Counted from the stretch's first letter, positions 1 to 11,044 are shown. The stretch: 64,000 bases of DNA from CADCVT01 sp036389155 (GCA_036389155.1 DASVQN010000017.1:138017-202016), one strand, 5' to 3'. Notes: a model not told the origin generated them from the sequence alone. Made by a program: numbers and translations.

Positions 1-2
1 GC

Positions 3-1154
3 CGCCTGAACGAGGAGTGGGGGACGACCGTCGTCCTCGTCGAGCACCGGCTGGAGCGCTGCCTGGCCGCCGCCGATCGCGTGCTCGCCTTCGCCGAGGG
101 GCGCCTCGCGCAAGACGGCCCGCCGCGAGACTTCCTCGAGTGGGCCGCCAACGCCTCGCCCGCCCTCGAGACTCCGGCTGCCCGCCTCCTCGAGCGAGCG
201 GGCCTCAGGCCGCCGCCAGCGGGGGTCAAGGAGGCCCGAGCGACCCTCCGAGTACACGGAATGCTGCCGGACAACGACACGGCCGACGAGCGGCGGGCCG
301 ATCTCCGGCCGCCCAGACGCTCTGGACCTGAGGGCGGAGCCCGATGTCCGTCTGGGCGGTCGGATGGTCGGACGGCCGCCTGCCACAGCGGCCCGGGCAC
401 CCGCGGCCGACCCCTCGCACGCCGTCGGCGCTCCCCCGCGAGCGACGCCGCGCTGGCGTTCGACGGTGTCTGGCACGAGCTTCGCGACGGACCCGCTCTC
501 CTACGCGGCGTCGACCTCGGGATCGAAACCGGCGAGCGCGTCGCGTTGATGGGCCGCAACGGCGCCGGCAAGTCGACGCTCCTGCGCCACGCGGCCGGGC
601 TGCTCTCGCCGACGCGCGGCAAGGTGCGGGCGGCGGGGCGGGTGGCGCTGCTGCTGCAGCATCCGGGCGACTACCTCCTCCACGACCGCGTGGGGGACGA
701 GGCGCCGGCGGCGGCCCGCGCGGCCGCCGGGCTCGACGTCGACGAGGACCGTCACCCGCGCGACCTCTCCGGCGGGGAGAAGCAGCGCCTCGCGCTGGCG
801 GTCGTGCTCGGCGCCGGCGATGATCCGCCGGCCGTCGTCTGCCTGGACGAGCCGACCCGCGGCCTCGACCGCGCGGCGAAGGGCGTGCTCGCGGACCGCC
901 TGCGCTCGTTCGAGGCGGCCGTGATCGTCGCGACCCACGACCCGGAGTTCGCGGCGTCGTTCGCCGACCGCGTCGTCCTGCTCGCCGACGGGCGGCCGAT
1001 CGCCGACGGGATGGCGGCCGAGGTCCTGACCGGCGGCTGGTACTTCGCGACCGAGACCGCGCGCGTCCTCGGCGGCGCCGGCGGCGCCCTGCTGCCCGAG
1101 GAGGGCGCCGAGCTGCTCCGCAGGGGGATGACGGTGGAGGTGCCCCGCCCATGA
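3..1154 (+). CDS. ECF transporter tandem ATP-binding protein (5' end outside window)
   Basis: The frame is open from the window edge, so the N-terminus is missing. The first visible residues (TTVVLVEHRLERC, then DRVLAFAEGRL) are the H-switch and end of a first ABC ATPase domain. A poorly conserved, Arg/Pro-rich linker follows (about 240-440). A complete second ATPase domain comes next: Walker A GRNGAGKST near 552, signature LSGGEKQ near 765, Walker B VVCLDEPTRGLD near 834, H-switch ATHDPE near 931. Two fused ATPases of this type energise energy-coupling-factor (ECF) vitamin importers. The stop overlaps the start of the next gene by 4 bases, and that gene encodes the likely S-component, so both probably serve one importer. 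The linker has more A/T-ending codons than its flanks; I cannot tell whether it is natural or hides compensating indels. Confidence 0.88.
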   Translation, partial: RLNEEWGTTVVLVEHRLERCLAAADRVLAFAEGRLAQDGPPRDFLEWAANASPALETPAARLLERAGLRPPPAGVKEARATLRVHGMLPDNDTADERRADLRPPRRSGPEGGARCPSGRSDGRTAACHSGPGTRGRPLARRRRSPASDAALAFDGVWHELRDGPALLRGVDLGIETGERVALMGRNGAGKSTLLRHAAGLLSPTRGKVRAAGRVALLLQHPGDYLLHDRVGDEAPAAARAAAGLDVDEDRHPRDLSGGEKQRLALAVVLGAGDDPPAVVCLDEPTRGLDRAAKGVLADRLRSFEAAVIVATHDPEFAASFADRVVLLADGRPIADGMAAEVLTGGWYFATETARVLGGAGGALLPEEGAELLRRGMTVEVPRP

Positions 1155-2722
1155 CCTGGCAGCTCGCGTCCTTCTCCCTCCTCTTCCTCGCGCTCGCGAT
1201 CGGCTTCGGCTGGTACGAGCGGTCCCGCCCGACCGCCAAGGTGATCGCGCTCGTCGCGACCCTCGCCGCGCTCGCCGCCCTCGGCCGCGCGGCCTTCGCC
1301 CCGCTGCCCAACGTCAAGCCGACGACCGACATCGTCCTGCTCGCCGGCTACGCGCTCGGCGCGGGGCCCGGGTTCGTCGTCGGTGCGATCGGCGCCCTGG
1401 CCTCCAACCTCTTCTTCGGCCAGGGACCGCACACGCCGTGGCAGATGGCGGGGTGGGGCGCGGTCGGGGTCAGCGGCGCGCTGCTCGCGCGCACGTTCGG
1501 TCGCGAGCTGGGGCGCATCCCGCTCGCCGCCGCCTGCGCCTTCGCCGGAGCGGCGTTCGGCGCGTGGATGGACCTGCACCTCTGGGTCGTCTTCACCGAC
1601 CACCAGCCCGGCGAGTACGCCGCGATCTCCGCGCGCAGCCTGCCGTTCAACATCGCGCACGTCGTGGGGAACATCGCGTTCTGCCTGCTGTTCGGGCCGG
1701 CGCTCGTGCGTGCGCTGCTGCGCTTTCGCGCGCGCTTCGACGTCGTCTGGCGGCCGATCGTCCCCGCCGCCGCGGCGGCCGTCCTTCTCCTGGCCGCGCC
1801 CGCGGCGCACGCGGCCGACCGCTCCGTCGACCGCGCGGTCGCGTACCTGCGCGCCGCGCAGGCCGACGACGGCGGCTTCGCCGGCGCGAAGGGCGTCGGG
1901 GGGTCGAACGCCATCTACTCGGGCTGGGCGGTCATGGGCCTGGCGGCGGCGGGGGAGGACCCGGGCGACGCCGCCGCGTCCTATCTGCGCGCGCAGGCCG
2001 ACAAGGTCCGCGACGCCGGCGACATGGAGCGCACGATCCTCGCGCTCCGCGCGGCGGACGAGGACGCCGACGCGCTGGTGGCCAAGCTCCTCGCCAGGCG
2101 CGACGAGGACGGCTCCATCGAGGGCCTGACGAATCGCACCGCGTTCCTCGTCCTCGCCCTCCGCGCGGCCGGGCGGCCGGCGAGCGACCCCGCCGTCAAG
2201 GCCGCCGCCGCGTTCGTCGCGCGCCGCCAGAACCGCGCCGGCGGCTTCGGCACCGCCGGCAAGAGCTCCCCGGCGAGCATCGACGACACGTCCGCCGCGA
2301 TCCAGGCCCTCAGAGCCGCCGGTCGCCGGCCGCGCGACCGGGCCATCCGCCGTGCCGCGGCCTGGCTCGCCAAGCGCCAGGGCACCGACGGTGGGTTCCC
2401 GCTGAGCCCGGGCACGCCCTCGAACGCCCAGTCGACGGCCTGGGCGATCCAGGGCCTCGTCGCCGCCGGCCGCGACCCCGGCAAGGTGCGCCGCGACGGC
2501 AGCCGGACCCCGCTGGCCTACCTGAAGTCGCTCCAGGGCCCGGACGGCGCGATCCGCTTCAACCGCACCAGCCGCCAGACGCCGACCTGGGTCACGGCCC
2601 AGGCGATCCCGGCCCTGGCGCGCAAGCCGCTCCCCATCGCGCCGCCGCCCGCGGCCCGCCGCCGCGCCGCCTCGCCGCTGGCGGCGCTGCTCGCCACGGC
2701 CGCCGCCGCGCTCTTCCCGTAG
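1151..2722 (+). CDS. ECF transporter S-component fused to a prenyltransferase-like alpha/alpha-toroid domain
   Basis: The 523-residue protein has two parts. Residues 1 to about 215 are hydrophobic with several membrane segments, and PNVKPTTDIVLLAGYALG resembles substrate-binding S-components of ECF importers. A further hydrophobic segment, preceded by RFRARFDVVWRP and ending in an AHA signal-peptidase-like site (about residue 222), leads to residues 225-500. That part carries four copies of a Q-x-x-DGG-type repeat (AQADDGGF, RQNRAGGF, RQGTDGGF, LQGPDGAI), as in prenyltransferase/squalene-cyclase toroids and the alpha domain of transcobalamin. The positive-inside pattern puts the toroid outside the cell. 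It ends with a short hydrophobic tail. I infer a tethered ligand-capture domain feeding the S-component. Cobalamin is plausible by analogy but unproven. The start overlaps the ATPase stop (ATGA). Confidence 0.8.
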   Translation: MTWQLASFSLLFLALAIGFGWYERSRPTAKVIALVATLAALAALGRAAFAPLPNVKPTTDIVLLAGYALGAGPGFVVGAIGALASNLFFGQGPHTPWQMAGWGAVGVSGALLARTFGRELGRIPLAAACAFAGAAFGAWMDLHLWVVFTDHQPGEYAAISARSLPFNIAHVVGNIAFCLLFGPALVRALLRFRARFDVVWRPIVPAAAAAVLLLAAPAAHAADRSVDRAVAYLRAAQADDGGFAGAKGVGGSNAIYSGWAVMGLAAAGEDPGDAAASYLRAQADKVRDAGDMERTILALRAADEDADALVAKLLARRDEDGSIEGLTNRTAFLVLALRAAGRPASDPAVKAAAAFVARRQNRAGGFGTAGKSSPASIDDTSAAIQALRAAGRRPRDRAIRRAAAWLAKRQGTDGGFPLSPGTPSNAQSTAWAIQGLVAAGRDPGKVRRDGSRTPLAYLKSLQGPDGAIRFNRTSRQTPTWVTAQAIPALARKPLPIAPPPAARRRAASPLAALLATAAAALFP

Positions 2723-2738
2723 CGAGCCGCCGCCCCGC

Positions 2739-2759
2739 CGAACCGTCCTATACGGTTCG
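2739..2759. promoter_or_regulatory. Inverted repeat overlapping a -10 element just upstream of pntAA
   Basis: CGAACCGT (2739-2746) and ACGGTTCG (2752-2759) are perfect 8-base arms around a 5-base spacer. The right arm overlaps TACGGT (2751-2756), which fits a TAnnnT -10 element 11 bases before the pntAA ATG. The layout suggests an operator controlling a nearly leaderless transcript. A hairpin closing the upstream operon is the alternative. No clear -35 element is visible. Confidence 0.45.
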
Positions 2760-2767
2760 CGCCCCTC

Positions 2768-3886
2768 ATGCAGGTCGGAGTACCGAAGGAGACCGCCCAG
2801 GGCGAGCGGCGGGTAGCGCTCGTCCCGGAGGTCGTCAAGCGCCTGGCGTCCAAGGACGTGCAGGTCATCGTGGAGCCGGGCGCCGGTGATGGCGCCCTGC
2901 TGCCCGACGACGCCTTCACCGAGGCGGGCGCCACGCTGGGCGATCCGTGGAGCGCCGACGTCGTCGCGAAGGTCGCGCCGCCGCGCGCCGACGAGATCAT
3001 CAAGGTCGGCTCCGACACGATCCTCGTCGGCTTCCTGGCCCCGCTCACCTCGCCGGAGTCCACCCGCGCGCTGGCGCAGGCGGGCACGACCGCCTTCGCG
3101 ATGGAGGCGATCCCTCGCATCACCCGCGCGCAGTCGATGGACGCGCTCAGCTCGCAGTCGAACGTCGCCGGGTACAAGGCCGCGCTGCTGGCCGCCACCG
3201 AGCTCCAGCGCTTCTTCCCGATGCTGATGACCGCCGCGGGCACGATCCGCCCGGCCAACGTGCTCGTCCTCGGCGCGGGGGTCGCGGGCCTGCAGGCGAT
3301 CGCCACCGCGCGGCGCCTCGGCGCGCAGGTCACGGGCTACGACGTGCGGCCGGAGGTCGCCGAGCAGGTCCAGTCGCTGGGCGCGAAGTTCCTCGACGTG
3401 GGCGTCGACGCCGCGGGCGAGGGCGGCTACGCGCGCGAGCTGACCGAGGAGGAGCGGGCCAAGCAGCAGCAGGCGCTGCAGGACGCCATGGCCTCCTTCG
3501 ACGCGATCATCACCACCGCTCTCGTCCCCGGTCGCCGCGCCCCGATCCTCGTCACCGCCGACGCCGTGCGGAACATGAAGCCGGGCTCCGTCGTCATCGA
3601 CCTGGCGGGGGAGAGCGGCGGCAACTGCGAGGTCTCGCAGCCCGGCGAGCGCGTCGTCGAGAACCACGTGACCGTGTACGCGCCGCTCAACCTGGCCTCG
3701 ACGATGGCCGAGCACGCCTCGCAGCTCTACGCCCGCAACGTCATGGCGCTGCTCGAGCTGTTCCTCGCCGAGGACGGCAGCGTCTCGCTCGACTTCGAGG
3801 ACGAGATCATCGCCGGCGCCTGCGTGACGCGCGGCGGGGAGATCGTCCACGAGGGTGCCCGCAAGACCGTGGAGGCCGCCGCATGA
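2768..3886 (+). CDS. pntAA: NAD(P) transhydrogenase alpha subunit, part 1 (NAD(H)-binding domain I)
   Basis: Soluble NAD(H)-binding subunit of the proton-translocating transhydrogenase, which passes hydride between NAD(H) and NADP(H) using the proton gradient. The 372-residue protein begins MQVGVPKET, typical of the PntA/alanine dehydrogenase fold. It carries the SSQSNVAGYKA segment and a Rossmann motif VLVLGAGVAGLQAIATARRL near residue 164, and near its end VYAPLNLASTMAEHAS, where domain I meets the membrane subunits. It lacks the membrane part found in E. coli PntA, because that part is a separate gene immediately downstream (4-base overlap). The three-gene arrangement is common in actinobacteria and alphaproteobacteria. 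The enzyme likely supplies NADPH. Confidence 0.96.
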   Translation: MQVGVPKETAQGERRVALVPEVVKRLASKDVQVIVEPGAGDGALLPDDAFTEAGATLGDPWSADVVAKVAPPRADEIIKVGSDTILVGFLAPLTSPESTRALAQAGTTAFAMEAIPRITRAQSMDALSSQSNVAGYKAALLAATELQRFFPMLMTAAGTIRPANVLVLGAGVAGLQAIATARRLGAQVTGYDVRPEVAEQVQSLGAKFLDVGVDAAGEGGYARELTEEERAKQQQALQDAMASFDAIITTALVPGRRAPILVTADAVRNMKPGSVVIDLAGESGGNCEVSQPGERVVENHVTVYAPLNLASTMAEHASQLYARNVMALLELFLAEDGSVSLDFEDEIIAGACVTRGGEIVHEGARKTVEAAA

Positions 3887-4227
3887 CCGTCCTCGCCGCA
3901 GCGTCCGCCGAGCACACGCCGCTCATCATCGAGATCGCGATCGTCGTGCTCGCCGGCTTCCTCGGCTTCCAGCTGATCTCGAAGGTCCCCAACACGCTCC
4001 ACACCCCGCTGATGAGCGGGACCAACGCGATCCACGGGATCGTCCTGCTCGGCGGCCTGCTCGTGATCGGCGTGGCGGACGGCTTTGTCAACGACCTGAT
4101 CCTCACCATCGCCATCGCGTTCGGCACGATCAACGTCGTCGGCGGGTTCCTGGTGACCGACCGGATGCTCGAGATGTTCAAGGGCAAGAAGGACGCCCCG
4201 GCCGCTCCCTCGGAGGACGCGCGGTGA
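3883..4227 (+). CDS. pntAB: NAD(P) transhydrogenase alpha subunit, part 2 (small membrane subunit)
   Basis: A 114-residue membrane protein. The first transmembrane helix lies at about residues 13-30 (IIEIAIVVLAGFLGFQLI), followed by VPNTLHTPLMSGTNAIHGIV, the conserved signature of the transhydrogenase alpha-2 subunit, and two more helices. It supplies part of the proton channel (domain II) and assembles with PntAA and PntB. The ATG overlaps the pntAA stop (ATGA) and the stop overlaps the GTG of pntB (GTGA), so all three are probably translated in a coupled way. A tool requiring longer ORFs would miss it, because the frame stays open far upstream in a non-coding reading. Confidence 0.95.
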   Translation: MTVLAAASAEHTPLIIEIAIVVLAGFLGFQLISKVPNTLHTPLMSGTNAIHGIVLLGGLLVIGVADGFVNDLILTIAIAFGTINVVGGFLVTDRMLEMFKGKKDAPAAPSEDAR

Positions 4228-5630
4228 TCCTCGCGTCGTTCCTGCAGGACTTCGACTTCATCACGGCGCTCTACATCGTCGCGTTCTCGCTGTTCGTGAT
4301 CGGCATCTCCGGGCTGACCGGGCCGCGCACCGCCGTGCAGGGCAACCGCATCGCGGCGGTCGGCATGGCGATCGCGGTGGTCGCGACGCTGCTGCACCAG
4401 GAGGTCGGCGACTGGGTGCTCATCGTCGTCGGCATCGTGGTCGGCACGGTCGTCGGCGTGCCCGCGGCGCGTCAGGTGAAGATGACCCAGATGCCGCAGA
4501 TGGTGGCGCTGTTCAACGGCGTCGGCGGCGGGGCGGTGGCGCTGATCGCGTGGGCGGAGTTCCGCGACCACGGCGGCGACCTGACCGACCTCGAGTTCGG
4601 CATCCCCCTCGTCTTCGCGGCGATCATCGGGTCGATCTCCTTCTGGGGGTCGAACATCGCCTTCGCCAAGCTCCAGGAGCTGATCAGCGGGCGGCCGGTG
4701 AAGATCCCCGGCGGCGTCGTCCTGAACCTGCTGCTGCTCGGGATCGCCGTGGGCTGCGGGATCGCGATCCTCGCGGGCAGCGACTCGGAGCTGCTGTTCA
4801 TCGCGATCCTGGTCAGTGCCGCGATCCTCGGCAACACGTTCGTCCTGCCGATCGGCGGGGCGGACATGCCGGTCGTGATCTCGACGCTGAACGCCTTCAC
4901 GGGTCTGAGCGCGGCCGCGGCCGGCATGGCCCTGGACAACATCGCGCTGATCGTTGCGGGCATGATCGTCGGCGCCTCCGGCACGATCCTCACGCAGCAG
5001 ATGGCCGAGGCCATGAACCGGACGATCGTGTCCGTGCTGCTCGGCGGCTTCGGGGGCGAGGCGGTCGCGCCGTCCGGCCCGGAGGGGGCGACGGGCGGGA
5101 CGGTGCGGTCGACGTCCGCGGCCGACGCGGCGATCCAGATGGCCTACGCGCGCCAGGTCGTCGTCGTGCCCGGCTACGGCATGGCCGTCGCGCAGGCGCA
5201 GCACGCCGTGCGGGAGCTGGGGAAGGCGCTGGAGGGGCGGGGCGTCGAGGTCAAGTTCGGGATCCACCCCGTCGCGGGCCGCATGCCCGGGCACATGAAC
5301 GTGCTGCTCGCCGAGGCGGACGTCCCCTACGACCAGCTCAAGGAGATGGACGAGATCAACGGCGAGTTCGGCCGGACCGACGTCTCGCTGGTCATCGGGG
5401 CGAACGACGTCACGAACCCGGACGCCCGCTCCAAGCCCGACTCCCCGATCTACGGGATGCCGATCCTCAACGTCGACGAGTCGTCCTCGGTGATCGTGCT
5501 AAAGCGTTCGATGTCCTCGGGGTTCGCGGGCATCGACAACCCGCTCTTCTACAACCCGAAGACGCAGATGCTGTTCGGGGACGCGAAGTCCTCGGTCTCG
5601 GAGATCGTCTCCGAGCTCCAGGCGATCTAG
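4224..5630 (+). CDS. pntB: NAD(P) transhydrogenase beta subunit
   Basis: A 468-residue protein. The N-terminal two thirds are hydrophobic membrane helices of the proton channel. The C-terminal domain III binds NADP(H): VVVPGYGMAVAQAQHAV near residue 312, then HPVAGRMPGHMNVLLAEA, GANDVTNP and YGMPILNVDES, all hallmarks of PntB. The start is the GTG overlapping the pntAB stop; it gives MILASFLQDFDF and needs no upstream extension. It completes the transhydrogenase operon. A GC-rich hairpin lies 18 bases after the stop. Confidence 0.96.
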   Translation: MILASFLQDFDFITALYIVAFSLFVIGISGLTGPRTAVQGNRIAAVGMAIAVVATLLHQEVGDWVLIVVGIVVGTVVGVPAARQVKMTQMPQMVALFNGVGGGAVALIAWAEFRDHGGDLTDLEFGIPLVFAAIIGSISFWGSNIAFAKLQELISGRPVKIPGGVVLNLLLLGIAVGCGIAILAGSDSELLFIAILVSAAILGNTFVLPIGGADMPVVISTLNAFTGLSAAAAGMALDNIALIVAGMIVGASGTILTQQMAEAMNRTIVSVLLGGFGGEAVAPSGPEGATGGTVRSTSAADAAIQMAYARQVVVVPGYGMAVAQAQHAVRELGKALEGRGVEVKFGIHPVAGRMPGHMNVLLAEADVPYDQLKEMDEINGEFGRTDVSLVIGANDVTNPDARSKPDSPIYGMPILNVDESSSVIVLKRSMSSGFAGIDNPLFYNPKTQMLFGDAKSSVSEIVSELQAI

Positions 5631-5647
5631 GGGGCGAATCCGCGCGC

Positions 5648-5669
5648 CGCGCTGCCTCTCGGCAGCGTG
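5648..5669 (+). terminator. GC-rich hairpin after pntB
   Basis: CGCGCTGCC (5648-5656, one G-U pair) can fold onto GGCAGCGTG (5661-5669) around a 4-base TCTC loop, giving a 9-base stem shortly after the pntB stop. No T-run follows, as is usual for terminators in very GC-rich genomes. It separates the transhydrogenase operon from the surface-protein genes. Confidence 0.5.
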
Positions 5670-5762
5670 CGCAAGTCGATGGACACTCGTCCAGTGGTCG
5701 GTCGTTCCGGCCCGTGGAAGGCTGCGCGCTCTCGCTGTCCCCGCCCCTCGTCCAGGAGAGTC

Positions 5763-7987
<2,225 letters not shown>

Positions 7988-7991
<4 letters not shown>

Positions 7992-9229
7992 GCGACGCAA
8001 GCCGCTCGCGCTTCTTCACCGCGGTCCTGATCCTGCTCCTCCTCGGCCAGCTGACCCATGCGCATCCCGCGCGGGGTCAGCTCGGCGACGCGACGCCGAC
8101 CTGGTGGCACGAGGCCGCCGGGCTCACGCCCCTCCTCACCGCCCCGCCCCCGCCGAACCCGGCGACGATCTGCGTCATCGACACGGGAGTGACGCCAACC
8201 CCCGACCTCGACATCACAGCCCGCTGGGCCTACGACGGAGGAACCCTCGACGACGTCCGGGCAACCGAAGACTCGCCGGGCCACGGAACCCTCGTAGCCC
8301 ACTTCGCGGCGGGAGCGGTCAACGGCTGGGGAGGAGCAGGAGCCTTCCCGTACGCCCGAATCTCCTCGGTCCGAGTCTTCCCACCCAACGGAGGAGCGAG
8401 CTGGCGCGAGTACATCGCGGCGATCTCCCGCTGCCTCAAACTCGACGCCAACACGAAGGTGATCCTCATCTCGATTGGCGGTCAGGAGATCGAGCCGGGG
8501 GAGGCCGACGAGCTCGAGGCACACATCGAGCGCGCCCGCGACCGCTACGACGTCAACGTCGTCGCCGCTGCTGGAAACGGTGGCGGGCGTGTGGACTTCC
8601 CTGGCCGGTTCACGGCAGCGTTCACCGTGGCGGCGGCCGGACACGCAGGGGACCTCTGCGACTTCAGCGCCGACGGACCGGAGATTGACATCGCTGCCCC
8701 AGGTTGCGACCTGCTGCAGAGTGGCTGGACCGGCGCCTCGTGGAACGTAGATGGCTCGAGCTTCGCCGCGCCGCTGGTCGCCGGCTCGCTGGCCGCAGTT
8801 CGGACATTCGTTCCCGGGCTTAGTGCTCGCGAAGCGGAGGACTCACTCCTGGATGCTGCGACCCCGAGCTCGCCTCCGGTCTTGAACGCGTCCCGCGCGC
8901 TGACGCGCCTCGGCTTCGTTCTCGGCACGCCGCAGATGTCTGCTCCGCTGACCGCTCGACGTGCGGGTAGCTCGCCGGGCGCTGCCGGCATCTCTCCACC
9001 ATCTAGTCGACCGCTGCCCGCCCCGCTCGTGACGGCTCGGGCCTCCCGTCGCGGCGTCCTCGTGATGATCCACAACCGGCCGCCGGCCGCCCGCGTCGAG
9101 TTCGCGCTCGCGCAGCGTCGCCTCGTGCGACGTGCGAGTCGCTTCCTGATCCGCACGCGGCGAACCTACGGGCGGTGTCGACTTCGTCGCGGCGCCCGGA
9201 CGTCCCCTTGGACGGACGTCCGCTGGTAA
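7988..9229 (+). CDS. Secreted S8 subtilisin-like serine protease
   Basis: GTG start overlaps the stop of the surface protein gene (GTGA), implying coupled translation. The product (413 residues) starts with a signal peptide (FFTAVLILLLLGQLTHA). The subtilase triad is visible: Asp65 in VIDTGV, His99 in GHGT and Ser258 in GSSFAAP, with the oxyanion Asn near 196 in AAAGNGG. After the catalytic domain comes a roughly 110-residue Ser/Pro/Arg-rich tail without a clear membrane anchor. It may process the surface protein encoded just upstream; that link is inferred from coupling alone. The stretch 8.2-8.5 kb has many GGA and GCA codons, unlike its neighbours. Confidence 0.92.
9197..9222 (+). terminator. 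Hairpin at the 3' end of the subtilisin gene
   Basis: CGGACGTCC (9197-9205) and GGACGTCCG (9214-9222) form a perfect 9-base stem with an 8-base loop, ending just before the stop codon of the protease gene. The arms are themselves almost palindromic. It may be a terminator inside the coding end; no T-run follows. Confidence 0.4.
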
Positions 9230-9277
9230 GTCCAATGTTCAAGCAACGCTGCACAAACGCCGAACGTCTGCGCGCCC

Positions 9278-11023
9278 ATGTTTTGTGGCTGCGGACGGGT
9301 CCGGTCTGCGACGAAGCTCGTCGTCCTAGCTGTGATGGTCTGCCCGATCGTCGCTGCTTCGGCTCGCGGCGCCGTGTACCCGGTCGCCGGGTGCAACGAC
9401 GCCGCCGGTAACGGGACGATGTCCTGGGGCGTCCGCGCGACGTCAGCATCCGGCCAGTTGGAGACGGGGGCGGTGTGTCCGGCGCGAGCTCCAGATCCGT
9501 ACGGTTCGCTTCGGGACGGACTCGGGGTGAGGGACGTCGTGGATGCGTGGGAGGAAGGCGCTCCGGACGGGACGTTCAGTGAATGGCGCTTCGACACCCC
9601 CGCTGGGACTTCGATCGTCGCGGCGCGCGTCACGCGCGACATCGGGAATCGCGACGAGTGGACGCCCTACGGTCGCATCGACGATGTCGATCAGCCGGGC
9701 GAGAGCTGCATGCGCGGCATGAACCAGTCGTTCTGTCGGATCCAGGGCACGCGGACGTTCAGCAACCTCAACGCGCACTCGATCGCGTACGGCGTGCGGT
9801 GCGTGACCGCTCCCTATTGCGCTCACCTGTGGGATCTGCACGCCGTGTGGGTGCTGGTTCTCGGGGCGACGGTGACCGTGGATGATCGGGAGGGGCCTGT
9901 GGTCTCTTCTCCGGAGCGGAGTGGTGTTGCCGATGGGCGCTGGTGGAATCGGGCTGGGGTTCTGACGTTCTCCGCGAGTGACAACACCGGCGTCAGGCGG
10001 CGGCGGGTCGTTGTCGACGGGGTGACGCGGGTAGTCGTCGATGCTCCGGGGGCGTCGGCCGGAGGGTGTGGCGATCTCGGCGTCGGGGTTGCGTACTCGT
10101 ACGCGCGGCCCTGCGCGGATGCTCGCGGGCTGAATGGGCTCCGCTCTGTCGTGGTGGAGCCCTGTGGCTGGGGGGATGGCGTTCACTCGCTACGCGGTGG
10201 AGCGACGGACACCGGGGGCCTGGATGCGCTGAGCCCGGTGCCCGCGAGCGTCCGGGTGGATTGCTCTGCTCCGACGCTCTCGATCGACTCCGGCGCGGCG
10301 GAGGTCGTGGCGGGGAGCGCAGTCGAACCGGTGGTCGTGGCTTCGGATCCCGCGTCCGGGGTGTCCAGCGTGGTCGTCGAGATGAGCGTCGATGGCGGCG
10401 GGTGGGCGGCCGCTGACGGGCCGGTGATCGCGGAGGCCGGGCGGAGCTACGCGTTCCGTGCGCGGGCGTTCGATGTCGCCGGCAATGCGACCGGATGGGT
10501 CGAGAGCTCGCCGGTGCTCGGCTTGGCGCCGCCCGTCGTCGAGGAGGACCCGCCCGACGGTGACGTCGTGGTGCCCGAGCCCTCGCTGCCGGCGCCGCCA
10601 GTGGACGTGCTCGCGACGGTTGCGCCGGCGGAGGGGCCCGCAACGACGTCGGCGGAAACGACAACGCCGACCCAGACGCCGACGCCGGCCCCGATCGCGA
10701 ACCAGCCCGCGAGGGTGGCCGACACGCCGTCAGACCCGCTCCTGCGCATCACGCGCGTCCTCATCGGGCGACGCGTCGTCGACGTCCGCGGTACCGCCGC
10801 GGCAGGCCTGAAGACGCGCGCCACGGTCGTGCTCAAGGCGGCCGGGAAGACGGTAAGCAACGAGGTCGCGATCGCGGCTCAGCGGTGGCGTTCGCGCTTC
10901 CGGCGCCCGAAGGGAACGCGGGTCAAGACCGTCGAGATCCGCAGTCGGGCCGCCCCCCCGTTCAGCGCCGGCACGACACGCTGGCGTGAAAAGGATCGAC
11001 CGCCCTTGCGCCGAACCCGGTAG
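9278..11023 (+). CDS. Secreted Ig-like repeat protein
   Basis: A 581-residue protein with an N-terminal signal peptide (KLVVLAVMVCPIVAASARG). The N-terminal half contains many Cys and the motifs CNDAAGNGTMSWG and IAYGVRC, related in style to the N-terminal half of the surface protein at 5.8 kb. The middle holds Ig-like segments typical of actinobacterial cell-surface proteins (SASDNTGVRRRRVVVDG; PASGVSSVVVEMSVDGG with FRARAFDVAGNATG). A Pro/Thr/Ala linker (about 445-485) precedes a basic beta-rich C-terminal domain. No enzymatic motif seen. Codon bias is visibly weaker than in core genes (more G-T and T-ending codons from 9.8 to 10.4 kb), which may mean relaxed selection or transfer. No good ribosome-binding site precedes the ATG, so the start is uncertain. 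Confidence 0.75.
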   Translation: MFCGCGRVRSATKLVVLAVMVCPIVAASARGAVYPVAGCNDAAGNGTMSWGVRATSASGQLETGAVCPARAPDPYGSLRDGLGVRDVVDAWEEGAPDGTFSEWRFDTPAGTSIVAARVTRDIGNRDEWTPYGRIDDVDQPGESCMRGMNQSFCRIQGTRTFSNLNAHSIAYGVRCVTAPYCAHLWDLHAVWVLVLGATVTVDDREGPVVSSPERSGVADGRWWNRAGVLTFSASDNTGVRRRRVVVDGVTRVVVDAPGASAGGCGDLGVGVAYSYARPCADARGLNGLRSVVVEPCGWGDGVHSLRGGATDTGGLDALSPVPASVRVDCSAPTLSIDSGAAEVVAGSAVEPVVVASDPASGVSSVVVEMSVDGGGWAAADGPVIAEAGRSYAFRARAFDVAGNATGWVESSPVLGLAPPVVEEDPPDGDVVVPEPSLPAPPVDVLATVAPAEGPATTSAETTTPTQTPTPAPIANQPARVADTPSDPLLRITRVLIGRRVVDVRGTAAAGLKTRATVVLKAAGKTVSNEVAIAAQRWRSRFRRPKGTRVKTVEIRSRAAPPFSAGTTRWREKDRPPLRRTR

Positions 11024-11044
11024 ACGGGCCAAACTTCAGGCGGC

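Noticed and set aside
240..440. Possible pair of compensating frameshifts in the linker between the two ATPase domains
   Set aside because: The linker has more A/T-ending codons than its flanks, but alternative frames are no better and both ATPase domains are in the same frame, so a natural variable linker cannot be excluded.
752..3850. A 1032-codon open frame on the minus strand, and many similar long antisense frames (for example in 32.1-35.1 kb and 53.7-57.0 kb)
   Set aside because: They mirror strongly coding plus- or minus-strand genes, have the Arg/Gly/Pro-rich composition of shadow frames in very GC-rich DNA, and show no recognisable motifs.
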